Of a stretch of DNA of 43,556 nt, positions 32,897-40,639 are shown one piece after another. Origin of the DNA: an uncultured Bacteroides sp. Lineage in GTDB: Bacteria > Bacteroidota > Bacteroidia > Bacteroidales > UBA932. The translations under genes and the position numbers were made by a program. How positions within the stretch are numbered: position 1 is the first letter of the stretch; every line of letters begins with the position of its first letter. The stretch spans positions 1-43,556 of the forward strand of contig UREV01000021.1 of NCBI GenBank assembly GCA_900546925.1, written 5' to 3'. Under the pieces are notes generated by a model. That model searched no databases. It saw only the letters and a program-made list of their open reading frames with translations, and was not told where the DNA came from.

Positions 32897-34159
32897 ATGC
32901 GTGTGTGTTTGTGTGTATTGTTTGCGATGATGATTACCGCATGCAATTTTTTCAGAACAGAAGTGGAGTTGGGGAGACCTCGCTTGGAAACAGGCGATTA
33001 TTACACCGGAGGAAATCACTCCCACGGTAACGATGGACGGGACACTTCGTTATACGTTACCTGTGTGGAATTCCCGCCGGAATATCATTGGCAACAAGAT
33101 TCGGCGGGGGAGGAGACTCCATTCAGAATCGTGGTGTACAAGGACGGGGAAGAGATTCTGGGCGTAGACGGCGGCCAGGGAGCCTTCGTCAGCCCGCATC
33201 CGGATATGCACAGATTCATTGACGGACATCTGTATACAGATTATTCCACAAATGCCGAGACGGTATTCATGAAAGACGGGGCGGAGATATTCCGCTATCA
33301 GGGTCGGGAAATGGTCTGCGGCTTTATTGTAAAAGACGGCGACGTGTATACCTTGGGCCAGAACAGATCAGGTAAGGGGCTGTCCATGAGAAAGAACGGC
33401 GTCCCATTGTTCTCCAATACCGCAGGGCAAGTCGTTGGAAACTATGCACATCCTTCCTGGCCTACAGGTGCCATTTCTGAAGATGGCAATAAGCTGGAAT
33501 TCTTTTATAAGATCGTTACCGGAACATCGAAAAAAGAAACCATTTCATGTTATCAAGTGACAGATGGCGTGTCTTCCCAGATTAAGCTCGACAACAGGAT
33601 CACTCAAGTCCATGATATCCGCACGATAAACGGAAAAAGATATATATTGGCCGATATGAGTGTGAAAGGAATGTCTCCTGTGCTGTTTTCCGGAGACGAC
33701 GTGGTGTCTTATGCCATGTCTGCGTCGAATTGCCAACTGTTTTCCAGTCATCTGCTTTGGTCGGGTGACAATATCTACATCGCCTCCGAATATTCTTATG
33801 ACAACTGGAAACGCATGATGTCCTCTTTATGGAAAGCTGGCGGAACCAGACCTTCTACTCTTGCAACAGCGGATACCGGTGACTATTATGTTGATGGTGA
33901 GGACTATGCGTATGCTTCCGTGTCAGGTGGTATAGTTACTGAGTTGGTGAAAGTCGACAAGGAATCAGGTAAAAATTCGTGCTGCATCGCCGGACGTTAC
34001 ACCATGATGTCGACAAACTGTGCCTCTCTTGTCGGGGAAAACTTTTATGCAGGACTCTCTTCCTTAGACAAGGGCGTACCTCCCGTTATCTTCAAGAATA
34101 ACGTGATGACTAAACTGAAGATAAACGGCTATATATCCTCGATCAGCGTCGTGCCGTGA
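32897..34159 (+). CDS. Hypothetical lipoprotein with repeated beta-rich segments
   Basis: Starting at Met 32897 (MRVCLCVLFAMM) the protein has 420 residues with a signal peptide and lipobox ITAC. The longer frame from 32831 would cross a terminator. The body consists of repeating units of the type VVYKDGEEIL, FMKDGAEIF, SMRKNGVPLF and IFKNNVMTKL, spaced through the protein, which suggests a beta-propeller-like fold. I recognise no family. A surface or periplasmic location is likely. Its stop lies 2 nt from the stop of convergent tsaE. Confidence 0.75.
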   Translation: MRVCLCVLFAMMITACNFFRTEVELGRPRLETGDYYTGGNHSHGNDGRDTSLYVTCVEFPPEYHWQQDSAGEETPFRIVVYKDGEEILGVDGGQGAFVSPHPDMHRFIDGHLYTDYSTNAETVFMKDGAEIFRYQGREMVCGFIVKDGDVYTLGQNRSGKGLSMRKNGVPLFSNTAGQVVGNYAHPSWPTGAISEDGNKLEFFYKIVTGTSKKETISCYQVTDGVSSQIKLDNRITQVHDIRTINGKRYILADMSVKGMSPVLFSGDDVVSYAMSASNCQLFSSHLLWSGDNIYIASEYSYDNWKRMMSSLWKAGGTRPSTLATADTGDYYVDGEDYAYASVSGGIVTELVKVDKESGKNSCCIAGRYTMMSTNCASLVGENFYAGLSSLDKGVPPVIFKNNVMTKLKINGYISSISVVP

Positions 34160-34161
34160 GA

Positions 34162-34587
34162 TTAATCCTCCCAGGATATGGTCCTGGATTCGTCCGGATT
34201 TACAGAAATATAGACTTTCAATGTCTCTTCCGGCAGAATTTCCTCGATGTTCTCAGGCCACTCGATAAGACAGAGACATCCACTGTCCACATAGTCGAAG
34301 AAACCTATGTCGAAGGCCTCGGCGAGCTTGGAGATTCTGTAGAAATCGAAATGGAAAATAGAATCTCCTGAAGCGGTACGATACTCGTTTACAATAGAAA
34401 AGGTAGGTGAACTGACAGCATCTTCCTTTACTCCGAGTTTGTGGCAGATGGCTGTGGTAAAAGTCGTTTTTCCCGCGCCCATCGGTGCGAAAAAAGCTAT
34501 TACATTATGACCTGCAGTCTCTTTAAGAAATTGCTCAGCAGCCTGCTGGATGGTACTGAGATCCTTTATGACGATTTCGTGCTTCAT
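34162..34587 (-). CDS. tsaE: tRNA threonylcarbamoyladenosine biosynthesis ATPase TsaE
   Basis: From Met 34587 (MKHEIVIKDL) the protein has 141 residues, the usual TsaE size; the open frame extends upstream to 34689 but that adds non-family residues and overlaps the ispE promoter. Walker A is PMGAGKTTF (about 35-43), followed by SSPTFSIVNEY, HFDFYRI and LIEWPENI, all family hallmarks. It supports TsaB-TsaD in t6A37 formation. The gene is divergent from ispE. Confidence 0.95.
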   Translation of the reverse strand: MKHEIVIKDLSTIQQAAEQFLKETAGHNVIAFFAPMGAGKTTFTTAICHKLGVKEDAVSSPTFSIVNEYRTASGDSIFHFDFYRISKLAEAFDIGFFDYVDSGCLCLIEWPENIEEILPEETLKVYISVNPDESRTISWED

Positions 34588-34608
34588 GATTCCGTTATAT
34601 TTACTCTG

Positions 34609-34616
34609 CAAACTTA
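34609..34616 (-). promoter_or_regulatory. -7 box for tsaE
   Basis: The minus strand reads TAAGTTTG, 22 nt before the tsaE start. No TTG lies at the expected distance. Confidence 0.5.
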
Positions 34617-34626
34617 CGTAAAGATT

Positions 34627-34657
34627 TTGCCTTTTGGAAATTATTGTCTTATTTTTG
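34627..34657 (+). promoter_or_regulatory. Promoter of ispE
   Basis: TTG at 34627-34629, a 20-nt spacer and TATTTTTG at 34650-34657 match the consensus, 25 nt ahead of the chosen ispE start. Confidence 0.65.
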
Positions 34658-34681
34658 AAGATTGTAAAAGCTAACTTGAAT

Positions 34682-35608
34682 ATGATCACAAATCCTCCGG
34701 TAAAGATAAATCTCGGACTGAATGTCCTCCGAAAAAGAAGTGATGGTTACCACGACCTCGACACATTGTTCATCCCAAGTCATCAGATAACTGACACATT
34801 GGAAATCATTTCCGGGGACGATTACAGCAGGACATCTGCCAGACTGAACTCCATCTATGGAGGAAATTCCAGAATCGGAAACGACAGCCTGTCCGAAGAT
34901 GAAGAAATACCGACATTGTCCCAGGCGATTTCGGAAGACGGCAAACTGATGATTACCGTCGCGAGGAAAGAAGGTGTGGACTGGCCCGTCCTGAAAGATC
35001 TTTGTGCTAAGGCGTATCTGCTTCTTAATGAGGATTATAACCTACCTTCGGCCAAAATCTTCTTGGAAAAGACATCTCCTGTAGGTGCAGGTCTCGGCGG
35101 CGGCTCTGCGGATGCTGCCTATACCCTCAAGATGCTTTCGGAAATGTTCGGTCTCGGCCTGGATAACGCTAAACTTGCAGAGTACGCATCCCGTCTCGGA
35201 AGCGATTGCGCCTTCTTCATCTGGGACCATCCAATGCGCGGAGAAGGTAGAGGTGAGATACTTACGCCGTTCGATTTGAACATAAACATTACAGATCCGG
35301 GCGAAAACCCGGAAAACGATGGGAAGCCGTCGTACGAACTCCAGATTCTGACCCCTGAAGGAGTGAGCGTCTCCACCGCAGAAGCCTATAGAGGAATCGT
35401 CCCTACCGTGCCTGAGCGAAGCCTCGCAGAGGTGCTCAGCCTTCCGGTATCTGAGTGGAAAGAGTTATTGGTCAATGATTTTGAGCAGACTGTGTTCAAG
35501 GCTCATCCTGAGTTGGCCGCCATCAAGAAATCCTTATATGACTCTGGGGCAGACTACGCCGCCATGTCAGGTAGCGGATCAGCTTTGTTTGCTTTATATA
35601 AACGTTAG
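34682..35608 (+). CDS. ispE: 4-diphosphocytidyl-2-C-methyl-D-erythritol kinase
   Basis: From Met 34682 the protein has 308 residues and begins with the IspE signature PVKINLGLNVLRKRSDGYHDL (part quoted). The GHMP ATP-binding loop PVGAGLGGGSADAA is at 133-146, and AMSGSGSALFALY closes the protein. It phosphorylates CDP-methylerythritol in the non-mevalonate isoprenoid pathway. The open frame upstream to 34634 would begin within the promoter and is rejected. Its stop is 2 nt from that of the convergent gene. Confidence 0.95.
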   Translation: MITNPPVKINLGLNVLRKRSDGYHDLDTLFIPSHQITDTLEIISGDDYSRTSARLNSIYGGNSRIGNDSLSEDEEIPTLSQAISEDGKLMITVARKEGVDWPVLKDLCAKAYLLLNEDYNLPSAKIFLEKTSPVGAGLGGGSADAAYTLKMLSEMFGLGLDNAKLAEYASRLGSDCAFFIWDHPMRGEGRGEILTPFDLNINITDPGENPENDGKPSYELQILTPEGVSVSTAEAYRGIVPTVPERSLAEVLSLPVSEWKELLVNDFEQTVFKAHPELAAIKKSLYDSGADYAAMSGSGSALFALYKR

Positions 35609-35610
35609 TA

Positions 35611-36846
35611 TCAGAGCTTTACTCTCATTCCCACTTCGAAGTTCATCATGAGTGGCTGCTGAGTGCGGATGCTGACTGGCTGATCGCAGTCGAAGTAGTA
35701 AGCTAAGCCGGGATTTATATATAATCCAAGCTGTTTTGCGACTGCGAACTCGATTCCGAATCCGGCATTTACAGATAATTGAACACCTTTCACATTCTCT
35801 CTGTAGATAACGTCTTTCGGCTGATTCTTTATGCGATAGACGTTTGCCAATGCCTTTTCTGCTTCACCGCCGGCGTATGCGTAGAGCTTAACCTTGGAAC
35901 CGTCGATTATGTCGAAATAACCTTGCAGAGGAATTCCGATATAATGGATAGTGTGGCGGATATCGGAACTGATATTGGCGACAGTCTTTCCGTCAGTGAT
36001 TTTGGTGTAAGTTCCTGCGAAGGTCCTCTGCAGCAGAGAGTACTTCAGTCCTGTGTTGAGTCCCCATCTTTTTCCGAGGGCTATTCTTGCTCCGACTCCA
36101 AAAGATACAGGGATGGAATAAGATGATTCCTTGCTGGTCTGCTCCACCCATTCAGCATTGACAAGCTGCTCAGGAGCTCTCAGACTATTGCTCCTCGACA
36201 GACCTGATGGATCACCGTTGCTGGAAACGTCACCGCCTACGGTCAATGATACGACTGAAGCCTGGCGAGTCTGGTCTTCCCATTCCATGAGAGCAAACGG
36301 ATCGACCTGTGAATCATCTGAATCCTTCTTCTCTGATGCCTTCTCAGGAGTGTCTCCCGTTACCTCTTCTACTGTTGTAACTTCTTCTGTAATAGTTTTT
36401 TCTGTAAGTTTATCAGTGTCCTCTTCTATTCTGTTGTTATCCTCGGTACAGGCGTCGTTCTCTGTCTCCACAACAGCCTGTGGTCTGTACTTCACGGAAG
36501 TTTTTACAGACTCTTTGGCAGCCTCCTGAGAATTGTCTGCCAGAAGAATTTTCTCCGTTTCCGGCTTCGTCTCTTCGATGGTCATAGCTGTAATCTCTCC
36601 ATCCTTCTCCACTACCGATATCTGCTCCGGCCACAATACAATAGCCAAAACCAGAGAAGCGGCAACAGCTAAACCTGCACCTATATATTTGAACCACAAC
36701 GGAATGACTTTCTTTGTGGTCTTACCTTCCATAGCATCCAATCGGGCAAACACGTCATCAGCGAGGTGTTGAGGAACAGCCTCCTCAGCATCCGCCATCA
36801 TAGACCTGATCTCCCGGTCGAATTCTTTATATTTTTTATCGTCCAT
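35611..36846 (-). CDS. Putative anti-sigma protein fused to an outer-membrane-type beta-barrel
   Basis: The 411-residue protein has a cytoplasmic N-terminus with an anti-sigma-like segment (VPQHLADDVFARLDAME), one membrane helix (about 53-72), a long acidic Thr/Glu-rich linker (to about 240) and a C-terminal domain of alternating strands (VGARIALGKRWGLNTGLKYS; FGIEFAVAKQLGLYINPGL) resembling the porin-like OMP beta-barrel family. It overlaps the ECF sigma gene by 11 nt. One chain apparently links inner-membrane sigma control to an outer-membrane-like domain. The sigma-binding role is inferred from context. Confidence 0.7.
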   Translation of the reverse strand: MDDKKYKEFDREIRSMMADAEEAVPQHLADDVFARLDAMEGKTTKKVIPLWFKYIGAGLAVAASLVLAIVLWPEQISVVEKDGEITAMTIEETKPETEKILLADNSQEAAKESVKTSVKYRPQAVVETENDACTEDNNRIEEDTDKLTEKTITEEVTTVEEVTGDTPEKASEKKDSDDSQVDPFALMEWEDQTRQASVVSLTVGGDVSSNGDPSGLSRSNSLRAPEQLVNAEWVEQTSKESSYSIPVSFGVGARIALGKRWGLNTGLKYSLLQRTFAGTYTKITDGKTVANISSDIRHTIHYIGIPLQGYFDIIDGSKVKLYAYAGGEAEKALANVYRIKNQPKDVIYRENVKGVQLSVNAGFGIEFAVAKQLGLYINPGLAYYFDCDQPVSIRTQQPLMMNFEVGMRVKL

Positions 36847-37387
36847 GTCTTTTCATGTTTATCTTCTCCTGCAGCATCACCCTTGCGCGCTGTAACTGCG
36901 AACGCGATGTTACCGGACTGATTCCCAATGCCTCCGAGATTTCGTTATGTGAATATCCTTCGATCACATACATGTTGAACACCGTCCTGTATCCCGTGGG
37001 CAGCGAAGTAATCATCTTCAGGAGCTCCGCATATCCTATGTCTTCAAGTTGGGATGGAATGTCGCAATCCTCCATGTCTCTGATGGAATCCAAATCTTCG
37101 CTCATGGAAATCGCGTCTTTTTTTCTCAGTTCCATCAATGCCGTGTTCATGAAGACCCTTCTGGCCCATCCTTCGAAAGAACCTTGACCTGAGTAACTTT
37201 TAATTTTGGAAAACAGTGTCACGAATCCGTCTTGCAAAATATCTTCTGCAGCATCTCTATCTCCCATATATCGGATACATACAGCAAACATCTTGGCTGC
37301 CAAAGCGTTATAGAGTTCTCTCTGTGCTGCTCTGTCACCCTGTTTGCAATTTTTGATCACATTCTCCGATATTTCTTTACCCGTCAT
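36836..37387 (-). CDS. ECF-type RNA polymerase sigma factor
   Basis: The 183-residue protein has region 2 (MGDRDAAEDILQDGFVTLFSKI) in part and region 4 (LPTGYRTVFNMYVIEGYSHNEISEALGISPVTSRSQLQRAR) in part. It lacks extra domains. Translational overlap with the membrane/barrel protein indicates a sigma and anti-sigma pair. A TCAATGCCG copy lies inside. Its regulon cannot be told, but the barrel-containing partner suggests an envelope signal. Confidence 0.92.
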   Translation of the reverse strand: MTGKEISENVIKNCKQGDRAAQRELYNALAAKMFAVCIRYMGDRDAAEDILQDGFVTLFSKIKSYSGQGSFEGWARRVFMNTALMELRKKDAISMSEDLDSIRDMEDCDIPSQLEDIGYAELLKMITSLPTGYRTVFNMYVIEGYSHNEISEALGISPVTSRSQLQRARVMLQEKINMKRHGR

Positions 37388-37498
37388 ACAGGGTCCCTTC
37401 TTCCTTTTTCTAGTTAATAAGATGCAAATTGGACACGAAATGTTGCGTCATCATACGCAGAATCGTGTAGTTGATGCCAAAAATAATGATTTTTGTAC

Positions 37499-37506
37499 TA
37501 TTTTTG
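37499..37506 (+). promoter_or_regulatory. -7 box for the TPR-envC operon
   Basis: TATTTTTG lies 28 nt before the TPR gene; no TTG is at the usual spacing. Confidence 0.5.
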
Positions 37507-37534
37507 CATAGATCGGGTTTAGGAAAACATTGAT

Positions 37535-39232
37535 ATGAAATATAGATATATAATAATTTGTGCCTTGGCAGCATTGATCGCAGCCTTTTCCGGGGGAGAT
37601 TCATCGGCTCAGGGTGTTAAACATGGCAGTCTCATCCAGTCCGCTCTGGTCGGGAATGGCGACGGTCTTCTCATCGATGCTGTTCAGAAATATGAAGACG
37701 GACAGTATCAGGAAGCCATAGCTTTGCTCGACCGCATCATAAAGAATTCTCCTGACAATGATGCCGCATGGTATTATAAAGGCTTGTGTGGTATTAAGTT
37801 AAAGAATGCATCCGTTGCAGAAGAGGGGCTTAAGAAAGCCGTTTCTCTCGATTCTGTCAACTACTGGTATCGCTATATGCTCGCAGGATTGTACGGAATG
37901 ACAGGCCGCAACGACTTGACGATTTCCATGTACGAATCCCTGCTGAAAGATTTCCCGAAACGCGGTGAATTGTACTATAACCTTGCCAATCTGTACATTA
38001 ACCAGAATCAGATGGACCAGGCGCTGAAGACCATCGACGATATCGAGACACAGTTCGGCAAGAGCGATGCCACCGTCATGACGAAATTTGACATTCTCCG
38101 TCATCAGAAACGTGACGAGGAGGCGTTCCGCGCGTTGGAAGAGTATAACAGCGAATATTCGTCACCTCAGGTGCTTACGCTTCTCGGTGATTATCAGATG
38201 AGTATGTACAACGACTCTACGGCATTGACCTACTACGAAGAGGCTCTCTCGATCGACAAGGACTACGCTCCGGCATTGCTCGGAACCGCCGAGGCATACA
38301 GGCTCACGAGGAAATATCCTCAGTATTTCGAGGTTATGTATGGTCTGATGCGCGACAGGAATGTGCGTGCTTCGGCGAAATCGGACTATTTGCAAGCGGT
38401 TGTCCGTCAGGCGGATCCGCGTTTCGTGCGCTCTTTTGGTCCGCAGTTCGACTCGACTATGAATATCGCGCTGGAAGTGCATCCTTCCGACACGGCGCTT
38501 CTGCAGACTGCCGGTCTGTATTACTTCGCTACAGGCCGCACCCAAAAAGCGGAGTCCATTTACAAGAATATGATGCTCCAGAATCCGAAAAGTGCTTCAG
38601 CAGCAGCTGGTTATATTCAGATGCTCCTTACTGCGCAGGATTGGAAACAAGCCGTGGAGGTGAGCGATTCCGTGTCTGCCAAGTTCCCGGCAATTCCAGA
38701 TTTCATAGAGTATTCCAACATCGGAAAATATAATTTGAAAGACTATAACGGCATCATTTCCAACTGCGAAAAGATGTTGAAAGTGGCCCCCGGAGATAGC
38801 GCTGTGGCATTGTCCGCGTGGAGCACTATGGGCGACATGCATCATCAGCTAGGTGAGCAGGAGAAAGCTTACAAGGCGTATGACAATGCGTTGAAAGTAA
38901 ATCCTGACTATGCGCCGGTTCTGAATAATTACGCGTATTTCCTCTCGGTTCAAGGCAAGAAACTGAAGAAGGCCTATCAGATGAGCAAGAAGACCGTCGA
39001 GGCAGAACCTGACAATGCGACGTATCTCGATACCTTCGGATGGATATTGTATCTGCAGGGTAAAGCGCTGGAAGCCAAGCCGTTCTTTAAACATGCCATG
39101 CTGTATGGAGGCAAGGAAAGCGCGACCATGCTCGAGCACTACGCCACCGTCCTCGATGCTCTCGGAGAGAAGGATCTCGCGAAGGTCTATCGCCAGCAGG
39201 CCAAAACTAAAGCCGCGGAGGGAAAGGAATGA
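37535..39232 (+). CDS. Exported tetratricopeptide repeat protein
   Basis: The 565-residue protein has a signal peptide (MKYRYIIICALAALIAAF, cut near SSAQG) and TPR units throughout, such as DNDAAWYYKGLCGIKLKNA, GELYYNLANLYINQNQMDQA and PDYAPVLNNYAYFLSVQGKK. A periplasmic scaffold role is likely. It overlaps the EnvC-like gene by 4 nt (ATGA), so the two are coupled and may act together in cell-wall remodelling. No enzymatic motif is seen. Confidence 0.85.
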   Translation: MKYRYIIICALAALIAAFSGGDSSAQGVKHGSLIQSALVGNGDGLLIDAVQKYEDGQYQEAIALLDRIIKNSPDNDAAWYYKGLCGIKLKNASVAEEGLKKAVSLDSVNYWYRYMLAGLYGMTGRNDLTISMYESLLKDFPKRGELYYNLANLYINQNQMDQALKTIDDIETQFGKSDATVMTKFDILRHQKRDEEAFRALEEYNSEYSSPQVLTLLGDYQMSMYNDSTALTYYEEALSIDKDYAPALLGTAEAYRLTRKYPQYFEVMYGLMRDRNVRASAKSDYLQAVVRQADPRFVRSFGPQFDSTMNIALEVHPSDTALLQTAGLYYFATGRTQKAESIYKNMMLQNPKSASAAAGYIQMLLTAQDWKQAVEVSDSVSAKFPAIPDFIEYSNIGKYNLKDYNGIISNCEKMLKVAPGDSAVALSAWSTMGDMHHQLGEQEKAYKAYDNALKVNPDYAPVLNNYAYFLSVQGKKLKKAYQMSKKTVEAEPDNATYLDTFGWILYLQGKALEAKPFFKHAMLYGGKESATMLEHYATVLDALGEKDLAKVYRQQAKTKAAEGKE

Positions 39233-40425
39233 AAAGGGTTCGGATCAATGCCGTTGTGTCGCGGATTTTCGCGTTGCTCCTGATGTTTCAGGTCAATGCC
39301 TTTGTTTCATTTGCTCAGGACACTCGTGCCCAGCAGAGTAAAAAATCACGTCTTGAAAAAGAGATCGCTGCTATTGATAAACAGTTGAAAGACAATGCTA
39401 TGCAAAGCAAGAACGCCATGACGGCATTGACCCTGACAAGACAGAAAATCGAGGCCCGGAAAGCGTTGGTCGAAGACAGCGACAGGGAGATTGCGGTGCT
39501 GCGGGGAAAGATCGGCGAGAAACAGAAGGAGGTGGATCGGCTGCAGGGGAGACTCGACACGTTGTCGGTATATTACGGGAAACTGGTCAAGAGCGCGTAC
39601 CGGAACAGGGATTCGAAGGTCTGGTATATGTACATTCTCGCTAGCGAAAATCTGGGGCAGGCGTTCCGGAGAGCCGGATATCTGAAGAATTTGTCTACGG
39701 AGATGAATCGGCAGGGTGAGAAGATTAAGGAGACCCGGGCCGCTCTTCAGGATGAGATGGATTCGTTGGCCGTGATGCGGAACCAGGCTCAGGCGTTGAG
39801 GGCTAAGAGGGCAGCTGACGTGGAGCTGCTACGTAAAGAGGAATTGCAGTCGCAAACGTATGTGGCTCAGCTGAAAAGGAATAGAAGCAAGTATCAGAAA
39901 GACCTTGCTGCCAAGAAGAAACAAGTGGAAGCATTGAACCGCGAAATAGAGAGAATTATCGCGGCGTCGATGCGCGGAAAGGGTACCGGGAAGATCAAGC
40001 AGCCGGTGGATATGAAGTTGGATTCCGAGTTTTCGAAGAATAAGGGACGTCTGCCTTGGCCGGCTGATGGACCTGTCGTGGACCATTTCGGACAGCATTA
40101 TCATCCGGTGTTCAAGTCTGTGAAACTTCCGTTTAACAATGGCGTGAATATCGCTCTCCCGAAGGATGCACCTGTGAAGGCTGTGTTCGACGGGGTTGTG
40201 AAACAAATCGTGGTCATGCCGGGTTACAACAAGTGCGTCCTTGTCCAGCACGGAAATTACTTCTCCTTCTATTGTAAGCTCGGAAGCACAGCGGTCAAGC
40301 CTGGCGACAAGGTCAAGACGGGACAGATTGTCGGTACTGTGGATACTATCGACGGCATGAATCAGCTGCATTTCCAGATTTGGAAGGGAACTACTCCGCA
40401 GAACCCTGAATTGTGGCTTCGATAG
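39229..40425 (+). CDS. envC: EnvC-like murein hydrolase activator (degenerate LytM/M23)
   Basis: The 398-residue protein has a signal peptide, a long coiled coil (about residues 35-250, with RLEKEIAAIDKQLKDN) and a C-terminal LytM/M23 domain. In that domain the zinc pair normally found as H-x-G-x-D is replaced (NNGVNIALP), while HFQIWKG remains. Loss of zinc ligands is a mark of EnvC/NlpD activators, which switch on amidases during cell division. It therefore probably activates rather than cuts peptidoglycan. Two exact copies of the GGTCAATGCC word lie within 140 nt in its first part. Confidence 0.87.
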   Translation: MKRVRINAVVSRIFALLLMFQVNAFVSFAQDTRAQQSKKSRLEKEIAAIDKQLKDNAMQSKNAMTALTLTRQKIEARKALVEDSDREIAVLRGKIGEKQKEVDRLQGRLDTLSVYYGKLVKSAYRNRDSKVWYMYILASENLGQAFRRAGYLKNLSTEMNRQGEKIKETRAALQDEMDSLAVMRNQAQALRAKRAADVELLRKEELQSQTYVAQLKRNRSKYQKDLAAKKKQVEALNREIERIIAASMRGKGTGKIKQPVDMKLDSEFSKNKGRLPWPADGPVVDHFGQHYHPVFKSVKLPFNNGVNIALPKDAPVKAVFDGVVKQIVVMPGYNKCVLVQHGNYFSFYCKLGSTAVKPGDKVKTGQIVGTVDTIDGMNQLHFQIWKGTTPQNPELWLR

Positions 40426-40476
40426 CGTTTTTCCGGCTTGTATTTAAATTTTAATAATTCTAAAAGAGCGTTCTAG

Positions 40477-40495
40477 ACGGCTCTGTTGCCGTTTT
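40477..40495 (+). terminator. Weak terminator-like hairpin after envC
   Basis: ACGGC-TCTGTT-GCCGT is followed by TTT only. Confidence 0.35.
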
Positions 40496-40502
40496 GTGAA
40501 TA

Positions 40503-40544
40503 ATCCCCGGATAATGTTGAAAACTTTAACATATATCCGGGGAT
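40503..40544. promoter_or_regulatory. Long hairpin upstream of nrdD
   Basis: Arms 40503-40518 and 40528-40544 pair over 16 bp with a single bulged A, around a 9-base loop. It lies just upstream of the nrdD -7 box and lacks a T-run. It could be an operator for oxygen- or nucleotide-dependent control, or a transcript boundary. Confidence 0.5.
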
Positions 40545-40563
40545 AATTCTTCAGGTTTTCGCG

Positions 40564-40571
40564 TATATTTG
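40564..40571 (+). promoter_or_regulatory. -7 box for nrdD
   Basis: TATATTTG matches TAnnTTTG and leaves a leader of about 65 nt. The element at the -33 position does not match TTG. Confidence 0.55.
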
Positions 40572-40639
40572 TAATGTTTGTTACTGCTAAGTAACCGTTA
40601 AATAATAAATTTCGTATACAATAACACTAAGACAATACT

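Noticed and set aside
34588..34689. N-terminal extension of tsaE
   Set aside because: It overlaps the divergent ispE promoter and adds residues not found in TsaE.
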